Shown here: positions 23,111 to 34,563 of the stretch, piece after piece
Layout of the letters: each line of letters starts with the position of its first letter
How positions within the stretch are numbered: position 1 is the stretch's first letter
Origin: Ridgeia piscesae
Taxonomy: Eukaryota > Annelida > Polychaeta > Sabellida > Siboglinidae
DNA length: 64,000 nt
Assembly (NCBI GenBank): GCA_025642075.2
Contig: JAODUO010001055.1
Coordinates: forward strand, 85,001 to 149,000
Reading direction: 5' to 3'
Program-made: the position numbers and the translations under genes
The notes under the pieces: generated by a model
Told to the model about the DNA's origin: nothing
Database searches by the model: none
The model's input: only the letters and a program-made list of their open reading frames with translations

Positions 23111-24390
23111 TCCTCAATTCGGGCTCCTCAATTCTCCAGATTGATCGACATCCTTCCTGGTTAAACTGTGGAAACGATCAGCTACTACCGGTTAAGAACA
23201 GATACTACACTAAAGGCCGAGAAGCGATGTAGGATTTATCCTACCAACAATTTTCATGTATTCTTATTTTATAAATGCACCATACACTCTATTTCTAGTA
23301 GGATCTATTGCGTTGATGAAGGTATTGTGGTACTTAGGAAATGGTGAGTAGTTACCACAAGGAATGTGGGGCCCTGGTCACAAGGGCATAATTGGCCACT
23401 AATCCGGCTTTGTTTCATTGAGCGGTCGTTTTGTTTGCCTGACAACTAGACAAGGTGTTACATTGTTAACACTCCCTCTACAAACATTGGGTAGTTTCTT
23501 CAGTGGTCTCACTGTGTGTGGGGGGGTTATATTGCCCCTAGTGCACAGTTCTACATGTTAGAATCCATGAAAACATTCAAAGGAAGGAAGTTTGTTCGTG
23601 TAATCATTGTTTATGAAAATATATATTATTAATAGAATCATCATGTACAGGTCTGGCAGGCTCTGCCTGTTGTTTGTCCCAGTCTATCAGTTTGTAGCCC
23701 GACTGCGTGGCTGAATCTTGATTTGTCTTACCAAGTAGGTATAAAACCAGTGCTCTAAAAATAAAAATTTTTTCTTTTGGTACAAGTAATTATTGATATT
23801 GTTATATTCATGCTATGTGCCGTAGTAGTTAACATTAAAAAAAAAATTATTATTCACACAAGCAGAGGTAAAACTTTTTATACAGACTGGCATTGGTCGG
23901 CATAAAAAGGGTGCTATATGTTTATCTGGTTTGCTTCAGCTGCATTTAGGAGTATATCTGCGGTCGATCTTTGAGGATATTATTATCATTTCATGTACAT
24001 GATTTACAAGCAGTCAGCCACCATCATCAGTTGATATTTATAGTTGTTATTAGTTGTATATAATTAGTCATGCTATTTTGGTTACACGTTTCCACCTACA
24101 AAGTAAACACATGTTCCCATTTGTCACTGTATATTCACAAACAACAGAATACTGGACATGTATCTTGGTGGCCGTCTGCAGGCTCAAGGGGTAGATGTTA
24201 GTTGCCACAGCCTTCATAAGGCTGTACTATATATACTGAACAACATCTAAAAGAAAGAAGTCTTATAAATATAGAAATAAAAACGTCTGGCTACTTGTCA
24301 CACAAAATCATTAGCACTAGCCCATTTGATTTCTATATTTTATCTGCCCCAATAATTTTCACAATTTTATTTTGACTTTTTCACATTGTT
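23111..24390. other. No recognisable gene
   Basis: AT-rich spacer. No protein motif, tRNA-like sequence or paired terminal repeat was recognised. If the exon at 24396-24725 starts a real gene, its following exons would be expected here or further left, but none could be identified. Confidence 0.3.
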
Positions 24391-24395
24391 CATTT

Positions 24396-24725
24396 TTACT
24401 TCACTTTCCTCAACCCATTCCCTACAAATTGCCCATCATGTTCATGCATTTGCTTCTTGCAATACGCACATCCGACATAGTAGAAGGAAACATCACTTCG
24501 TACCTTCTCGATAACGAGACCGCTCACAGCGACGACCGTGTCACCGTCTATCGCATTCCACTCCAGAGTGTCGACGTCAACAATCTGTCGCTCCGGTGCA
24601 GCAGCGGATGGACATGGGAGCCGCTCGGTTGGATGACTGGTTGCCTCGTCCCTGTCACTTATGTCTTGCATGTCGACAGGGTTGTAGTAGCAGTATTCTG
24701 GGTGGTTCAACATAACGGCTGCCAT
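24396..24725 (-). CDS. Putative first exon, OB-fold/zinc-ribbon-like protein
   Basis: A minus-strand ATG at 24725 opens 109 codons. After a low-complexity N-terminus come QIVDVDTLEWNAIDGDTVVA, then VSGLVIEKVRSDVSFYYVGC and AYCKKQMHEHDGQF. The order (strand-rich block with GD-V-V, then F-Y-Y-x-G-C-x-x-C with a following basic stretch) resembles the C-terminal OB fold and zinc ribbon of replication protein A-like proteins. A donor (CAATTT|GTAGGG, about 24433) falls where the second Cys pair would be expected next, so the last residues of the open frame are probably intronic. A TATA box lies 40 bp upstream. It may be a real RPA-like gene or a protein carried by a mobile element. No second exon was found. 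Confidence 0.4.
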   Translation of the reverse strand: MAAVMLNHPEYCYYNPVDMQDISDRDEATSHPTERLPCPSAAAPERQIVDVDTLEWNAIDGDTVVAVSGLVIEKVRSDVSFYYVGCAYCKKQMHEHDGQFVGNGLRKVK

Positions 24726-24759
24726 GTCGATGTCGGAGAATGAATGACAACCTCGACAA

Positions 24760-24772
24760 ACGGACGTCTTAT
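24760..24772 (-). promoter_or_regulatory. TATA box for the exon at 24725
   Basis: The minus strand reads CATATATAAGACG, 37-48 bp upstream of the ATG. Further upstream on the same strand are an ATTGG-type CCAAT box (about 24819-24826) and two CACGTGA/TCACGTGA E-box-like sites. Spacing suits a TATA-driven start a few bases before the ATG. Confidence 0.45.
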
Positions 24773-24984
24773 ATATGTTTTGAGGTGGTCGTTTAAGTCA
24801 CGTGAGTGTGCCGAAAATTACCGACCAATCACAAATGGGTGAACGTTTAGATCACGTGATCGTGCCATTATTATAATTATTTTGTAGAAAATAACGTGGA
24901 CGTCGTAGTAAGCCCAAAATAGCACAGACTTCAGAGTAACACCATACCTCTTGTTTTGCGCAGCTCTCGCTAGGATCGCCTCTT

Positions 24985-25245
24985 GACCTTTTGACTATTT
25001 GTTTACCTAGTTTAAAAATAAGACATATTTTGGGGTATTCGTCCACGACCTATCCGTCAGATGGCTCCACTTGTTCTTTGACCTAGTTTGTAATTCACCA
25101 CATATCCGCCGGGGGGGCACTGCATAACCATTGACCTAATTTTAAAATAAGGCATTTTGACGGTACTAGTTCTTGACCTGTCCACAAGGGACGCCATCAG
25201 TTCACCTATCCGCTAGGGGGTACTACATGACCTTTGACCTCCCTC
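24985..25245 (+). repeat. Degenerate repeat with CTCF-like cores
   Basis: TTTGACCTA-type blocks alternate with four related GC-rich cores: CCGTCAGATGGCTCCA (about 25052), CCGCCGGGGGGGCACTG (about 25106), CCACAAGGGACGCCATC (about 25181) and CCGCTAGGGGGTACT (about 25209). The cores resemble CTCF-type sites (CCnC-nAGGnGGC). Units are about 50-75 bp and diverged. Function is inference only. Confidence 0.4.
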
Positions 25246-25327
25246 CTCCGCTTGGGCATAAACACAGAGTTGGCTGTTCTCTGCCAGCAGCTGCTTTGCA
25301 AATGTTATGTGTGTTCTTTTTGACAAA

Positions 25328-25335
25328 TGACGTCA
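25328..25335 (+). promoter_or_regulatory. Consensus CRE (TGACGTCA)
   Basis: A perfect cAMP-response-element palindrome in the GC-richer interval between the minus-strand exon at 24725 and RPF2. It could belong to a shared or RPF2-side promoter. The RPF2 first exon was not located, so the assignment is open. The rest of 25340-26035 shows no gene. Confidence 0.3.
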
Positions 25336-26035
25336 CTTCTATTCTTCATCCTCGGTGACCAAGGTACATGCGTCTGCTCTCATACGTTCTCTGCCTTTAA
25401 CTTGTGGATTATTTCTTTGGTCGTTGCTATGTACTCGTTTCCTGGGTGATTTTGCTTTGATCTTTTCCCTTGTGTGGTTCCCTAGCAACCATGTCGGTTT
25501 TTAATGCTGATTCCGCGAAATGCCTGGCGCAGAGTGGCGCCACCTCTCCGCAGTGACCAAACTTGTAGCTGTGCTCAAAATCAAAGCGCCACATGGCAAT
25601 TCCAATATAGTCTCTGTTTAATGTTGTTATGGAAGGATGTAGCAGTCTCTGATCCAGTATTTGTCAGTTCTGATCATGAAACTGTGAAGTGAAGGGCTGG
25701 TTATGATGTTTTCAGTTAGTGTGTTTCAGTCATCAATCATTCTTAACTTAACGATTTCTTCCTTAGATATGTGTTAGGTCTTTTCTTGAAAAGTGTCCTC
25801 TGGTGTTCAGCCCTGTAGTGGCAGTGGAGACGAGAGTTTGGTCCATACGATCAGTTTGTTGTTTTATCTTGTATACTTGAATAATGTCGCCTTGTCGTCG
25901 TCTCTGTTGGAATGACGGTAGACTTGGTCCATTCAGACGCTCTTCATGTGGCTTGTCTTTCAATGAAGGCACTAGTTTTGTAACGCGACGTTGGGCTGTC
26001 TGTTCCTTGAAAGTGTTCTTAATTCTTAGGTAGTT

Positions 26036-26320
26036 TCATCCAAACAGCCCAAACTTGGGCTAAAGCAGGAGTTGTTCTTCTCTAGAATTAGTTAGTCCAC
26101 TATAGGTTACCCCCAATGTGGGATCTTTGACTTCCCCTGGCATAGACACCACCAGACAGAAGGGACCACCGGCTTTTAGTGTCTCTTCCGAAAGACACAG
26201 GCAAATGTGGGGTGAACGAAATTGCCTAAGTTACCAAACGGCGGTAGGTGGGATTGAACCACCGTCCCCTCAATTGATAGTCCGGCGCTCTACCGCGCGA
26301 CCACCACTTCCCACAGTGTC
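26036..26320 (-). mobile_element. tRNA-derived SINE, copy 1
   Basis: The minus strand begins with a tRNA-like head: GGGAAGTGGTGGTCGCGCGG, a TAGAGCG A-box end, and a B box GGTTCAATCCC about 50 bp later (near 26250). The body that follows includes CCGGTGGTCCCTTCTG and the palindrome AGCCCAAGTTTGGGCT at the far end (about 26044-26060). A second copy lies at about 36460-36790. The head would carry the RNA polymerase III promoter. It is not a functional tRNA gene. Confidence 0.75.
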
Positions 26321-26596
26321 TCTTCATATCATATGTGGTGACCAGATAACATTTCTGTGTCATGTTATACAGTACTACAAATGATATCTATTATAACATG
26401 TAATTAATCACCACATGCCCCATGCTGTCTGCTTAATAAGGTGACGTGCATTGAATGACCGTTTCCCATAATTCTGACAAAATGTGAGCACCATTTGAAC
26501 GTGAGCTGGTATGTGTAATCTAGTTGGAATAGTTCCCGTTATATGTGTGTAGCATATGATTATCCTTTATGTCTGACCTAGATTTCCTCTTTTTAG

Positions 26597-29500
26597 CAAA
26601 CCAAAGAACCAGAGGGTGAAGAGAGCTTTACAGAAGAGAGAGCCGAAGATTGTGGAGAACGACAAGCATGCTTTGTTCCTTAAAGGCGGTCGAACAAGTG
26701 AAACAATAGCAGAAGCCCTGAAGGATCTGGTATGTATTGTATCCCGAGAAATATATGTACGTTTGGGTCAATGACAGACAGAAATCATATAAACTGACTT
26801 TGTTAAGCAGTCTAACCAAACTGATCGGTAGTTGGTACATAGCGTTGTTGTGACTAATTTGACCAGTAGGTGGCATTGCTAGTGTGATGGCAGTCGATAA
26901 AAACGTACAACGTATGTAATTTAAACGCACACAAATCTGTGTGTCTACACGAATTCATATAAGTTACCATTGAAAAACTACCAAATAGTCAGCAATGTTT
27001 ATACATTTAGTGTATCATATATTGTCCCATTTATATGAGAATTCTAAACACTTTAAATTAAGTGTAGCAGTTTTTAATTATGGCATCTATTTCATGAATC
27101 ATATTTTGTCATTCTGTGATAGTTTATATCTCTTGGTATGCATTTTTGCAAAAAACTAGTTTCTGTATAATCGAAAGTCAAAACATTCATTGTTGATTAC
27201 ACAAGATTGTATCGTATTAATTGATTGGAACCACAAACCATAAACTACTCATAGATTGTACAGACAACAAATGATATCCTTGAATTTACGGATGATGTGG
27301 TTTATTGTTTCATTGAACAACGTCTGAGCCGCAAGACACTTGATTGAAATCTCTCAGATATGTCGACTATGTCTTACACTCTTTGTAAGTGTGTTAAAGC
27401 GACATGATAAGTTTGTGGCTTTTTATTTTTATTGCAAAATCATGTTAATCAGTATAAGTTATAACTATTGTAGCGTCCTGACCGCCAATAACTGTTTTAT
27501 CGAAACAGAACTGACCTCTGTCACTTAAATCGAGTGACACCTACCCTTTGACCTTTACCAACTGGGAGCCGTGCACCTGGCTGGGTGTGGCGTTAGTGGC
27601 GTCAACTTGTGTTCACGTGATAACTGCATCGCGTGATCATGCATTTCCTTCTGGGCTTTTAGCCACGCCTACAATGGTTTCGAAAACGCCTCGTGGTCGA
27701 TGTGTACACAGAGTTAAGCGCCCTTACTGCGTCTATTTTCAACCCCTAAATGGTACATGAAAACATATTTTGACTGTCTTTACGCTATAATAGGTATAAT
27801 TTATACCATATAACATGATTTTGCAATAAAAAGCCACGAAGGGACCATGTCGCTTTAAGACTTGGGAGAACATCAGGCACAGAACAGCCATCTTGTTGGC
27901 AGCCATCTTTGAATATAAACAGAATATTAGCATTCTTCACCAGGAACTGAATTGTGGGGTAGCTGATACACCACAAATTATAACAAGCCAATGAAACCTG
28001 GATTCCCACAATTGTGAAGAGATTCCTGGATACCTAGGCAGTGTATAATGTGCAATTATGTCTAGTATTTAGATTTGAGCACTCGGATGTTGTAAAAGCT
28101 TCACCACCATTGTTAATAACCTGACCCTGCTCTGTTGCAGTATTCACTCAAGAAACCATTGGCCACCATGTACAAAAAGTAAGTACCAGTACACATCAGT
28201 TGGAATGGTTTTGTTAAATCCGTTGATCCAGCAACATAGGTGATTGGTCAATATGTAAGACACTATATTTTAGACAATAACACTATATTTTTGACAATAT
28301 TTTAATTCCTGAATGTGAAAAGTATGTTAACTGACAATTTTGATTGCATCATTATTAATAGAGAACTTTACTTCTACCTTTCTTAAATTACGTTTTAGAT
28401 TTATGTATTTTTACCTTCTATATTTTATTAGTTTATTTATTTATTGTGTTTTTATCAGTCTGTTTGTATGGCACTTTGATAATGGTGAGTTAATTTTAGT
28501 CAAAATGCTTGAGTAATGTTTTATTTTTATGAATATCTACTCCCATTGTACAAAAGTGCACAGAATAGTTTTAACCTAGATTTGGCGCTATATAAGTATA
28601 TTTATTTAAAGATAATTTTGAAGAACAGTGATCCAGAAATGAGAGATTACATGGTACTGTTTGAATGTCAAACTTACCATGTATGACGTGAGCCTGTTGA
28701 TATTTGTACGTGTCGTAAGTTTAATTGGTTATGATTGATTGTGATAATCCCTTGCATAAAATAGCAATAATTTTTTTTATTAATTGTATTACCTAACGTA
28801 GCAAATAAACTAAAGTTACAGTTGTCTGCCGTTTGGTCTGTCTTGTGCTATGGTCATTTGTATGGATGATTTTCAGGAAGAACATAATGAGACCCTTTGA
28901 AGATGAGACGTCCATGGTAAGTGAGACAGCCGTGTTATGGGTAGCTTCAACATTTAAAAGTACAGGCAGTTTCTTGTCTTAAATGTCATTCTACCTGCAG
29001 TAGTTAGAAATTGATGTGGTTATGATTAGGCCCTGACAGTACTTCTGTGCATATATCATTAGAAAAAGGAGCCATTGAAATGCACTTAAAACCCTACAAA
29101 TCTAATGTTTCTGTGTAAAATATTCATTAGGTCAAGGAGCCATTAAAGTGCTGTTAGATACCCAACAATTCTAACATGGATTCAGGAAAACTTATAATTA
29201 TTCTGTCCTTTGATTCATAGGTTTGTATCAGCAAATGCAGAATTAATTTGTGAAAAAGCTGATGCAAACGTTTTCATAGATTGTTATTTAAATTGCACTG
29301 ACAGACAGTGTAGGTTCAGGGAACCGTAAACTTCCTCAGGCAATGGAGAAATTCACAGAAACAAAATATGAAATTTTGCAACTTACAAAGCCAATTGCAA
29401 GTTGTTCATATTTCAGAAGAACAAAAATATCTTGTTATTATAAACTTAACTCTCTTTTGTTGTTTAGGAATTTTTCTCACACAAGTGTGATGCGTCTCTC

Positions 29501-31774
29501 TTCCTGTTTGGATCTCACTCCAAGAAGAGACCCAACAACTTGGTGCTAGGTAAGTACCGGTAGCTACATTTATGTTACTAGCTGTAGTGACGCTTTTTCA
29601 TTGTTTCATATTGTCAATGGTATGATATAGCATAGCTCATAAATGTTGTTATTCTGTCTTGGAATATGTTTATTGAAGCCCCAATTCTTCTCTGGTGCAC
29701 AGATGTAGCAAATTGGGCAGGTTTCGGCTACAGATTAAATGTCTGGATATTTTAAGAAAGAAACAATAGTTTCTTGAAATGCAATATTCATACCAAAGTT
29801 CAGATTAAAATGGTGTATCAATTCACACAAAAATAATCCACAATATTGTTTCTTTTTGTTTGTATGTTTTACTGTTGTGACGTAAAGATTCAGGGAGTGT
29901 GACAGTCACATTCGTCGTGTTACAGGTCGGCTGTACGACTCACACGTCCTGGATATGATGGAGTTAGGGATTGAGAAGTTCACAGGCATCAAACAATTTC
30001 AGGTGGGACCAACACAACAAAGTGGTCCGTCCGTACTGTGGAATGAATGGCCCGAAAACATTAAATTAGTGAAAATTAGTTTGTTAAAAAAACATTTAAA
30101 AACACGTCTCTTCAAACAGGCATACAATTGAATCGCTGTCGTTTTTATTACTGCTGTTGTAATATTTATTTTATCTGTAATATTTTATTCAAATGTGTAC
30201 TATTACCGTATATTTTAGCTGTTTGTTTCTTAATGAACTATTTATTTAATATTTAGAATATTTTTTTTTTTTAGTCCTGTGAAAAGTGCCAGAGAGCATT
30301 TTATCTTTAGTAAATATGGGCGCTAGATAAATTGCTATTTTATTATTCGTGAACTCTTTGGATGCTGTAGATTACACCTGTCCAGCCAGGTAGACACTTC
30401 ACAGTACAACGGAACCTGTCATCCAATCAGCCCATAGTTAGGCCAGTTTCGATTTCAACCAATCACTGGTGGTGTTACATATCATGGCATATTCCCATTA
30501 CCTTGAAACAGGAACTGACATCAATGGTAGCTGGTTCAGTGAACTTCCTGCTAATGATTCCCACATGCTGCTGAGCCATGGTAGTGGATTCGTCGAATCT
30601 CCTTTTGTCATTAAACTAAAATATTACTCCAACACTGGCTGAAGTCACTTGCTGAGATCCCAGATATAGGCAGCGTCATAATGCACAAGTTAAAAATCCA
30701 TGTTTCTGGCCTGTGTTGCCTATGTACTGTTGCGTGTCAGAAACGATAAATGTAAGGAAGACTGTTTTGCAGCGTGTCCTTTACGATGAGTGTGAATACA
30801 TTTGCAAATTTCACTAAAAAACACCACCTTCCCTGGCTACCACACAGGTTTGATGAGCTTGCAAAATATTAGAAATGTTACACAAATGTGTTAATGATAT
30901 CGGGTGGATGTTTGCGTGCAGGGTAACAAGTGCTCCATGGGAACGAAGCCTTGTTTGGTGTTTGCCGGTGAGGCATTCGATGAGGATAAAGAACACAGGA
31001 GGCTGAAGAGTCTCCTAATAGGTAGGACGTAGGACAGGACGTAGGACATAGGATGATCTGGCTAGACACTACACTAGGTACTGACTGTACAGACAAACTC
31101 TTACATATCACTTCAATGTTTCCTCTGCTATGCAAAGGTCAAGGTGGGCCACCTCGCTGTTTTTCTAAGCCACCTCACCCAAAATATGCTGAATTATTAG
31201 TGAAAGTTCTCAAAGAAATTGCTCTTATTCAGTGAAATAATCATGATTAGGCTCGCACTGGATATTTACAAGTCCTGACTATTCTGAAAGTGTTTATCTA
31301 TGCTGCTAACTTGTAATTTTATTTGTTTCCCCTCTATTTGCCAGGGAATGTAGATTAAAACATGTTTTCAGTGCTTACTCATACCATCCTACCACCTAAC
31401 CCATCAGTTCACCCAGGTAACACGGCACATTTTAACTTAATCATCTTTAACTACTGAAGTATTTGGATGATCTGCAAGCCAATATTTGTTTTCAACTAAT
31501 AATGTGTTCACATTTGGTCATTTCAACAAAACATAGACTTGTTTAATCCCATCTGTTCAAATGCTTATATTAAAATCTGCAATGTATGACTATTGATATA
31601 TGCAATTATTTAATAAAGGTGTATACTTTTATTTAAATCATTGACACAATGATTTACAGGACGTGGTGTCATTTTGTCCTTTATAAAGTTTATACTAATC
31701 TGTTTTTCAATTACTTTTGTTGAATTCATAGAAAAAACAATGTGTACAGACAAACTAACATGTCACAGTTGATG

Positions 31775-31816
<42 letters not shown>

Positions 31817-33750
31817 TCATAAAGTCAGATTCAGTTTCACAAGTATAGTCTACTGCCCCTGTAGCTGGGAACATGAATGCCTAATATCCCTGTTTTAAAT
31901 GTGTTGTACAGATTTTTTCCGTGGTCCTGTTGTCCCAAACATTCGACTGTCCGGGCTGGAACACGTCATGATGTTCACAGCGGCTGGGGGGAAAGTGTAC
32001 CTCAGAAGCTACAGGTAATGAGAGCAAAATGCAGCTTACTGGTTGCTGTGTTAACGCAGTTTGGTATGATGAGTTAATGGGCAAAAAGCCATATATATTA
32101 TAATATATATAATTATGTATAATTTTATTACGAAGCATTTCCTATATAAAATCATTTGATATAGTATTTGGATTAAACATTATTTCATACAATTTATTAA
32201 CCTTGAAATAGTGGTTAGCCATTTCTCCATATTGTAGGCTGACTCGTGGTATATGACTCCATGTTAATATAAAATGAATGCAGTGGCTATATGGCATGTA
32301 CTCTTACGCGGACAGGTACAGTATTTAATATTTCACTGCATTTGGTTTTCCTTCAACTGTGTCTGTGCCGAGCTAGTTTCACTGTGCTGCCACCTGTAGG
32401 ATATTGCTGAAGAAGTCGGGCAGTCGCACGCCGCGGGTGGAGCTAGACGAGATGGGTCCGTCGCTGGACCTTGTGGTCCGTCGCACAAAGTTGTCCTCTG
32501 ATGACCTCTATAAACGATCCACGAGAGTACCCAAGGCTGCCAAGGTAGGGCATTCTTGTTGTCACGGTGTTGTCATTTGTAAGGCTGCCAAGGTAGGGCA
32601 TTCTTGTTGTCACGGTGTTGTCATTTGTAAGGCTGCCAAGGTAGGGCATTCTTGTTGTCACGAGTGTTGTCATTTGTAAGGCTGCCATGGTAGGGCATTC
32701 TTGTTGTCAGGTGTTGTCATTTTTGTAAGGCTGCCATGGTAGGGCATTCTGGTTGTCAAGGTGTTGTCATTTGTAAAGCTGCCATGGTGTTGTCATTTGT
32801 AAAGCTGCCATGGTAGGGCATTCTTGTTGTCAGTGTTGTCATTTGTAAGGCTGCCAAAGGGGGTAGGGCATTCTTGTTGTCACGGTGTTGTCATTTGTAA
32901 AGGCTGCCAAGGTAGGGCATTCTTGTTGTCACAGTGTTGTCATTTGTAAGGCTGCCAAGGTAGGGCATTCTTGTTGTCACGGTGTTGTCATTTGTAAGGC
33001 TGCCAAGGTGGGGCATTCTTGTTGTTAAATTACTGTCTGAACCAGTGCTTATACAGAACTTGTACTTTGGAGTTTTTACACAGTGGTTATGCATAATATG
33101 CATTTTTTTTCTTAATGATATGATAGCCATAAAGTTTTGCCAACAAAATCCCAGGCATTATTATATTTATCACATGTGTATTTTTAACTATAAAACGTGT
33201 TCCCATAGTGGCACCACATGGAAAAGATTATGGTTTTAACAGATAGAGAACTGAAAACTTGATGCTTCAGTCTGAAAACAGCCTTTTTATGCCTTGATTT
33301 CTCACTAATGTAATTGACTAAGTTAAAAATGTAGTGCATAGAATTTGCTTCAAAGGAATACCCATCTCAGTAACGTTTATCGAGGGACAATTTTCAGTGA
33401 TCCAAGATGACAGACAATATAACCTAATATCACCTGCAATGTGTTTTTAATATAATACGTAACAATATACGGTTTTTAGACTCTGTGAACTTATGCATTC
33501 AAACCTGTCGATTTCTGTTGGACAGATTGGCAAGAAGAAGAACGTTACGCGAGACGCATTCGGCACACAACACGGTCAGATCCACATGCAGCGACAGAAC
33601 TACGAGAAACTACAGCTACGCAAAGTGAGAGCTCTCAAGAGGAAGTCAGACACAAAGACTAACACAGAGGAAGGAACGTCACCAAAGACAGAGGAAGGAA
33701 CGTCACCAAAGACTGTCAAATCTACTGATGTTGAAATGACAAGTGATTGA
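26597..33750 (+). CDS. RPF2: Ribosome production factor 2, Brix domain (9 exons visible)
   Basis: Exons: 26597-26729, 28141-28178, 28877-28916, 29468-29549, 29926-30002, 30922-31021, 31912-32014, 32400-32544, 33526-33750 (stop). All introns are GT-AG and all phases match, giving about 313 codons, close to the usual RPF2 length. Diagnostic text: REPKIVENDKHALFLKGGR, MRPFEDETSM, FGSHSKKRPNNLVLGRLYD, RRLKSLLIDFFRGPVVPNIR, DEMGPSLDLVVRRTKLSSDD, and a basic C-tail. RPF2 works with RRS1 to load the 5S RNP (5S rRNA, uL18, uL5) onto the pre-60S particle in the nucleolus. The first exon (Met plus a few residues; visible coding starts after one leftover base before KPKNQRVKR) was not found. Odd points: a 24 bp in-frame duplication in the last exon (EEGTSPKT twice) and a minisatellite on the eighth visible donor. 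It is convergent with CMSS1. Confidence 0.96.
27394..27858. mobile_element. MITE in RPF2 intron
   Basis: About 85 bp at each end are inverted copies. Both begin TTAAAGCGACATG and share TGGCTTTTTATT and TTGCAAAATCATGTTA, then a T-A-rich stretch ending near TATAGCG/TGTAGCG. The interior (27480-27775) has no transposase. No target duplication beyond the TTAA ends themselves was seen. Confidence 0.7.
30020..30350 (+). mobile_element. LINE 3' end in RPF2 intron
   Basis: The plus strand encodes the last residues of a CR1/L2-like ORF2, SVLWNEWPENIKLVKISLLK then KHLKTRLFKQAYN and a stop (about 30031-30131). It is followed by an AT-rich 3' UTR ending in a GGGCGCTAGATAAATTGCTA motif and TTATTATTC, the usual LINE terminus. 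It is a 5'-truncated insertion between two RPF2 exons. Confidence 0.7.
31764..31813 (+). repeat. TA/CA microsatellite
   Basis: A run of alternating TA (over 35 bp) followed by CACACACA inside an RPF2 intron, about 100 bp before the exon at 31912. Confidence 0.9.
32535..33030 (+). repeat. 48 bp minisatellite spanning an RPF2 exon end and donor
   Basis: About eleven copies of a unit that starts GGCTGCCAAGGTAGGG. The first copy begins inside the RPF2 exon at 32535: GGCTGCCAAG are its last coding bases and GTAGGG is its donor. The first two steps are exactly 48 bp (starts at 32535, 32583, 32631), the third is 49 bp, and later copies vary (CCATGG for CCAAGG; some shortened). Each unit therefore repeats the exon end and a GT donor. 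Read through, the first units add KAAKVGHSCCHGVVIC per copy, in frame, until the 49 bp unit leads to a stop. Confidence 0.93.
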
Positions 33751-33780
33751 AAGACAGATGAATGGCACGTGGGACATATG

Positions 33781-34086
33781 ATGGATGGCAGAGAAATCAA
33801 TGACACTTGGCTAAATGACAGTGTATGAGGGGGACACTGGTTATATAAACTTATCGTATATAAACAAACACTACTTGTTAGGATTTCATTAATTATCCAG
33901 TAAATACTGAACAGATAGTTGTGGAATTTTTTTATGGATGGCAGAGAAATCAATGACACTTGGCTAAATGACAGCGTATGAGGGGGACACTGGTTATATA
34001 AACTTATCATATATAAACAAACTCTACTTGTTAGGATTTCATTCATTATCCAGTAAATACTGAACAGATAGTTGTGGAATTTTTTT
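33781..34086 (+). repeat. 153 bp tandem duplication in RPF2 3' region
   Basis: Two head-to-tail copies (33781-33933 and 33934-34086), nearly identical, starting ATGGATGGCAGAGAAATC about 30 bp after the RPF2 stop. They differ at a few positions, for example GACAGTG versus GACAGCG and ATCGTAT versus ATCATAT. They probably lie in the 3' UTR. Confidence 0.9.
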
Positions 34087-34563
34087 ACATAGCAGGCTGC
34101 TAGCATTACGCAATATTGTTGTCTTGTCTAATTCTAAATTCTTGCTAGAGTCGAAAGTTAAGTGCATAATATTTGATCAAGATACCCAGCAATAATCACA
34201 CCATATACCAAAATAATTGTTGAATGAATGAATTTCAGTTGTTTTGTGCATTTCCCCACCCCCCAAGACATTGATGGTAATCTTTTAACATAATAGTAAA
34301 TATAAAATGCAAAACAAAATGTATTAGGCTGTATTATAGTAATAGTAGCTTCAGATTATAGTGAAATTGTAAAATTTTATAAGCCCTAAAATGAGGAATG
34401 TTTTATTTTTTGCTTCAACCTGCTTAATTATGACCACGTCCTATAAGATAAATAATAAAACAACACAGACTCAAGAATAGATTGCATATATTCAATAACA
34501 CGCCACCTTGTCTAATATTACACGTCACATTATACAACAACACAGGCTTCTTGCACAACAGCA
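34087..34563. other. Convergent intergenic region with poly(A) signals
   Basis: Lies between the RPF2 and CMSS1 stops (33750 and 34564). On the minus strand AATAAA at 34402-34407 is about 157 bp after the CMSS1 stop and is a likely poly(A) signal. On the plus strand AATAAA at 34454-34459 could serve RPF2, in which case the two 3' UTRs would overlap. No other feature is seen. Confidence 0.45.

Noticed and set aside
24372..24743. A 123-residue plus-strand protein
   Set aside because: It overlaps the minus-strand frame 24396-24725, which has a TATA box, protein-like composition and a donor. The plus frame has no such support.
25491..25555. ATGTCGGTTTTTAATG as RPF2 exon 1
   Set aside because: The ATG context (CAACCATGTCG) is good, but no acceptable donor in the right phase follows and the residues do not resemble an RPF2 start. 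Exon 1 is left open.
26215..26312. A tRNA gene on the minus strand
   Set aside because: A and B boxes are present, but the stems are imperfect, the sequence continues into a repeated body, and a second copy exists at about 36715-36790. It is a SINE head.
27394..27858. piggyBac assignment for the RPF2 intron MITE because of its TTAA ends
   Set aside because: The termini after TTAA read AGCGACATG rather than starting with CC, and no TTAA duplication outside the ends can be distinguished.
33600..34106. A 168-residue minus-strand ORF
   Set aside because: It is antisense to the last RPF2 exon and to the 153 bp tandem repeat, so it is a by-product of the duplication.
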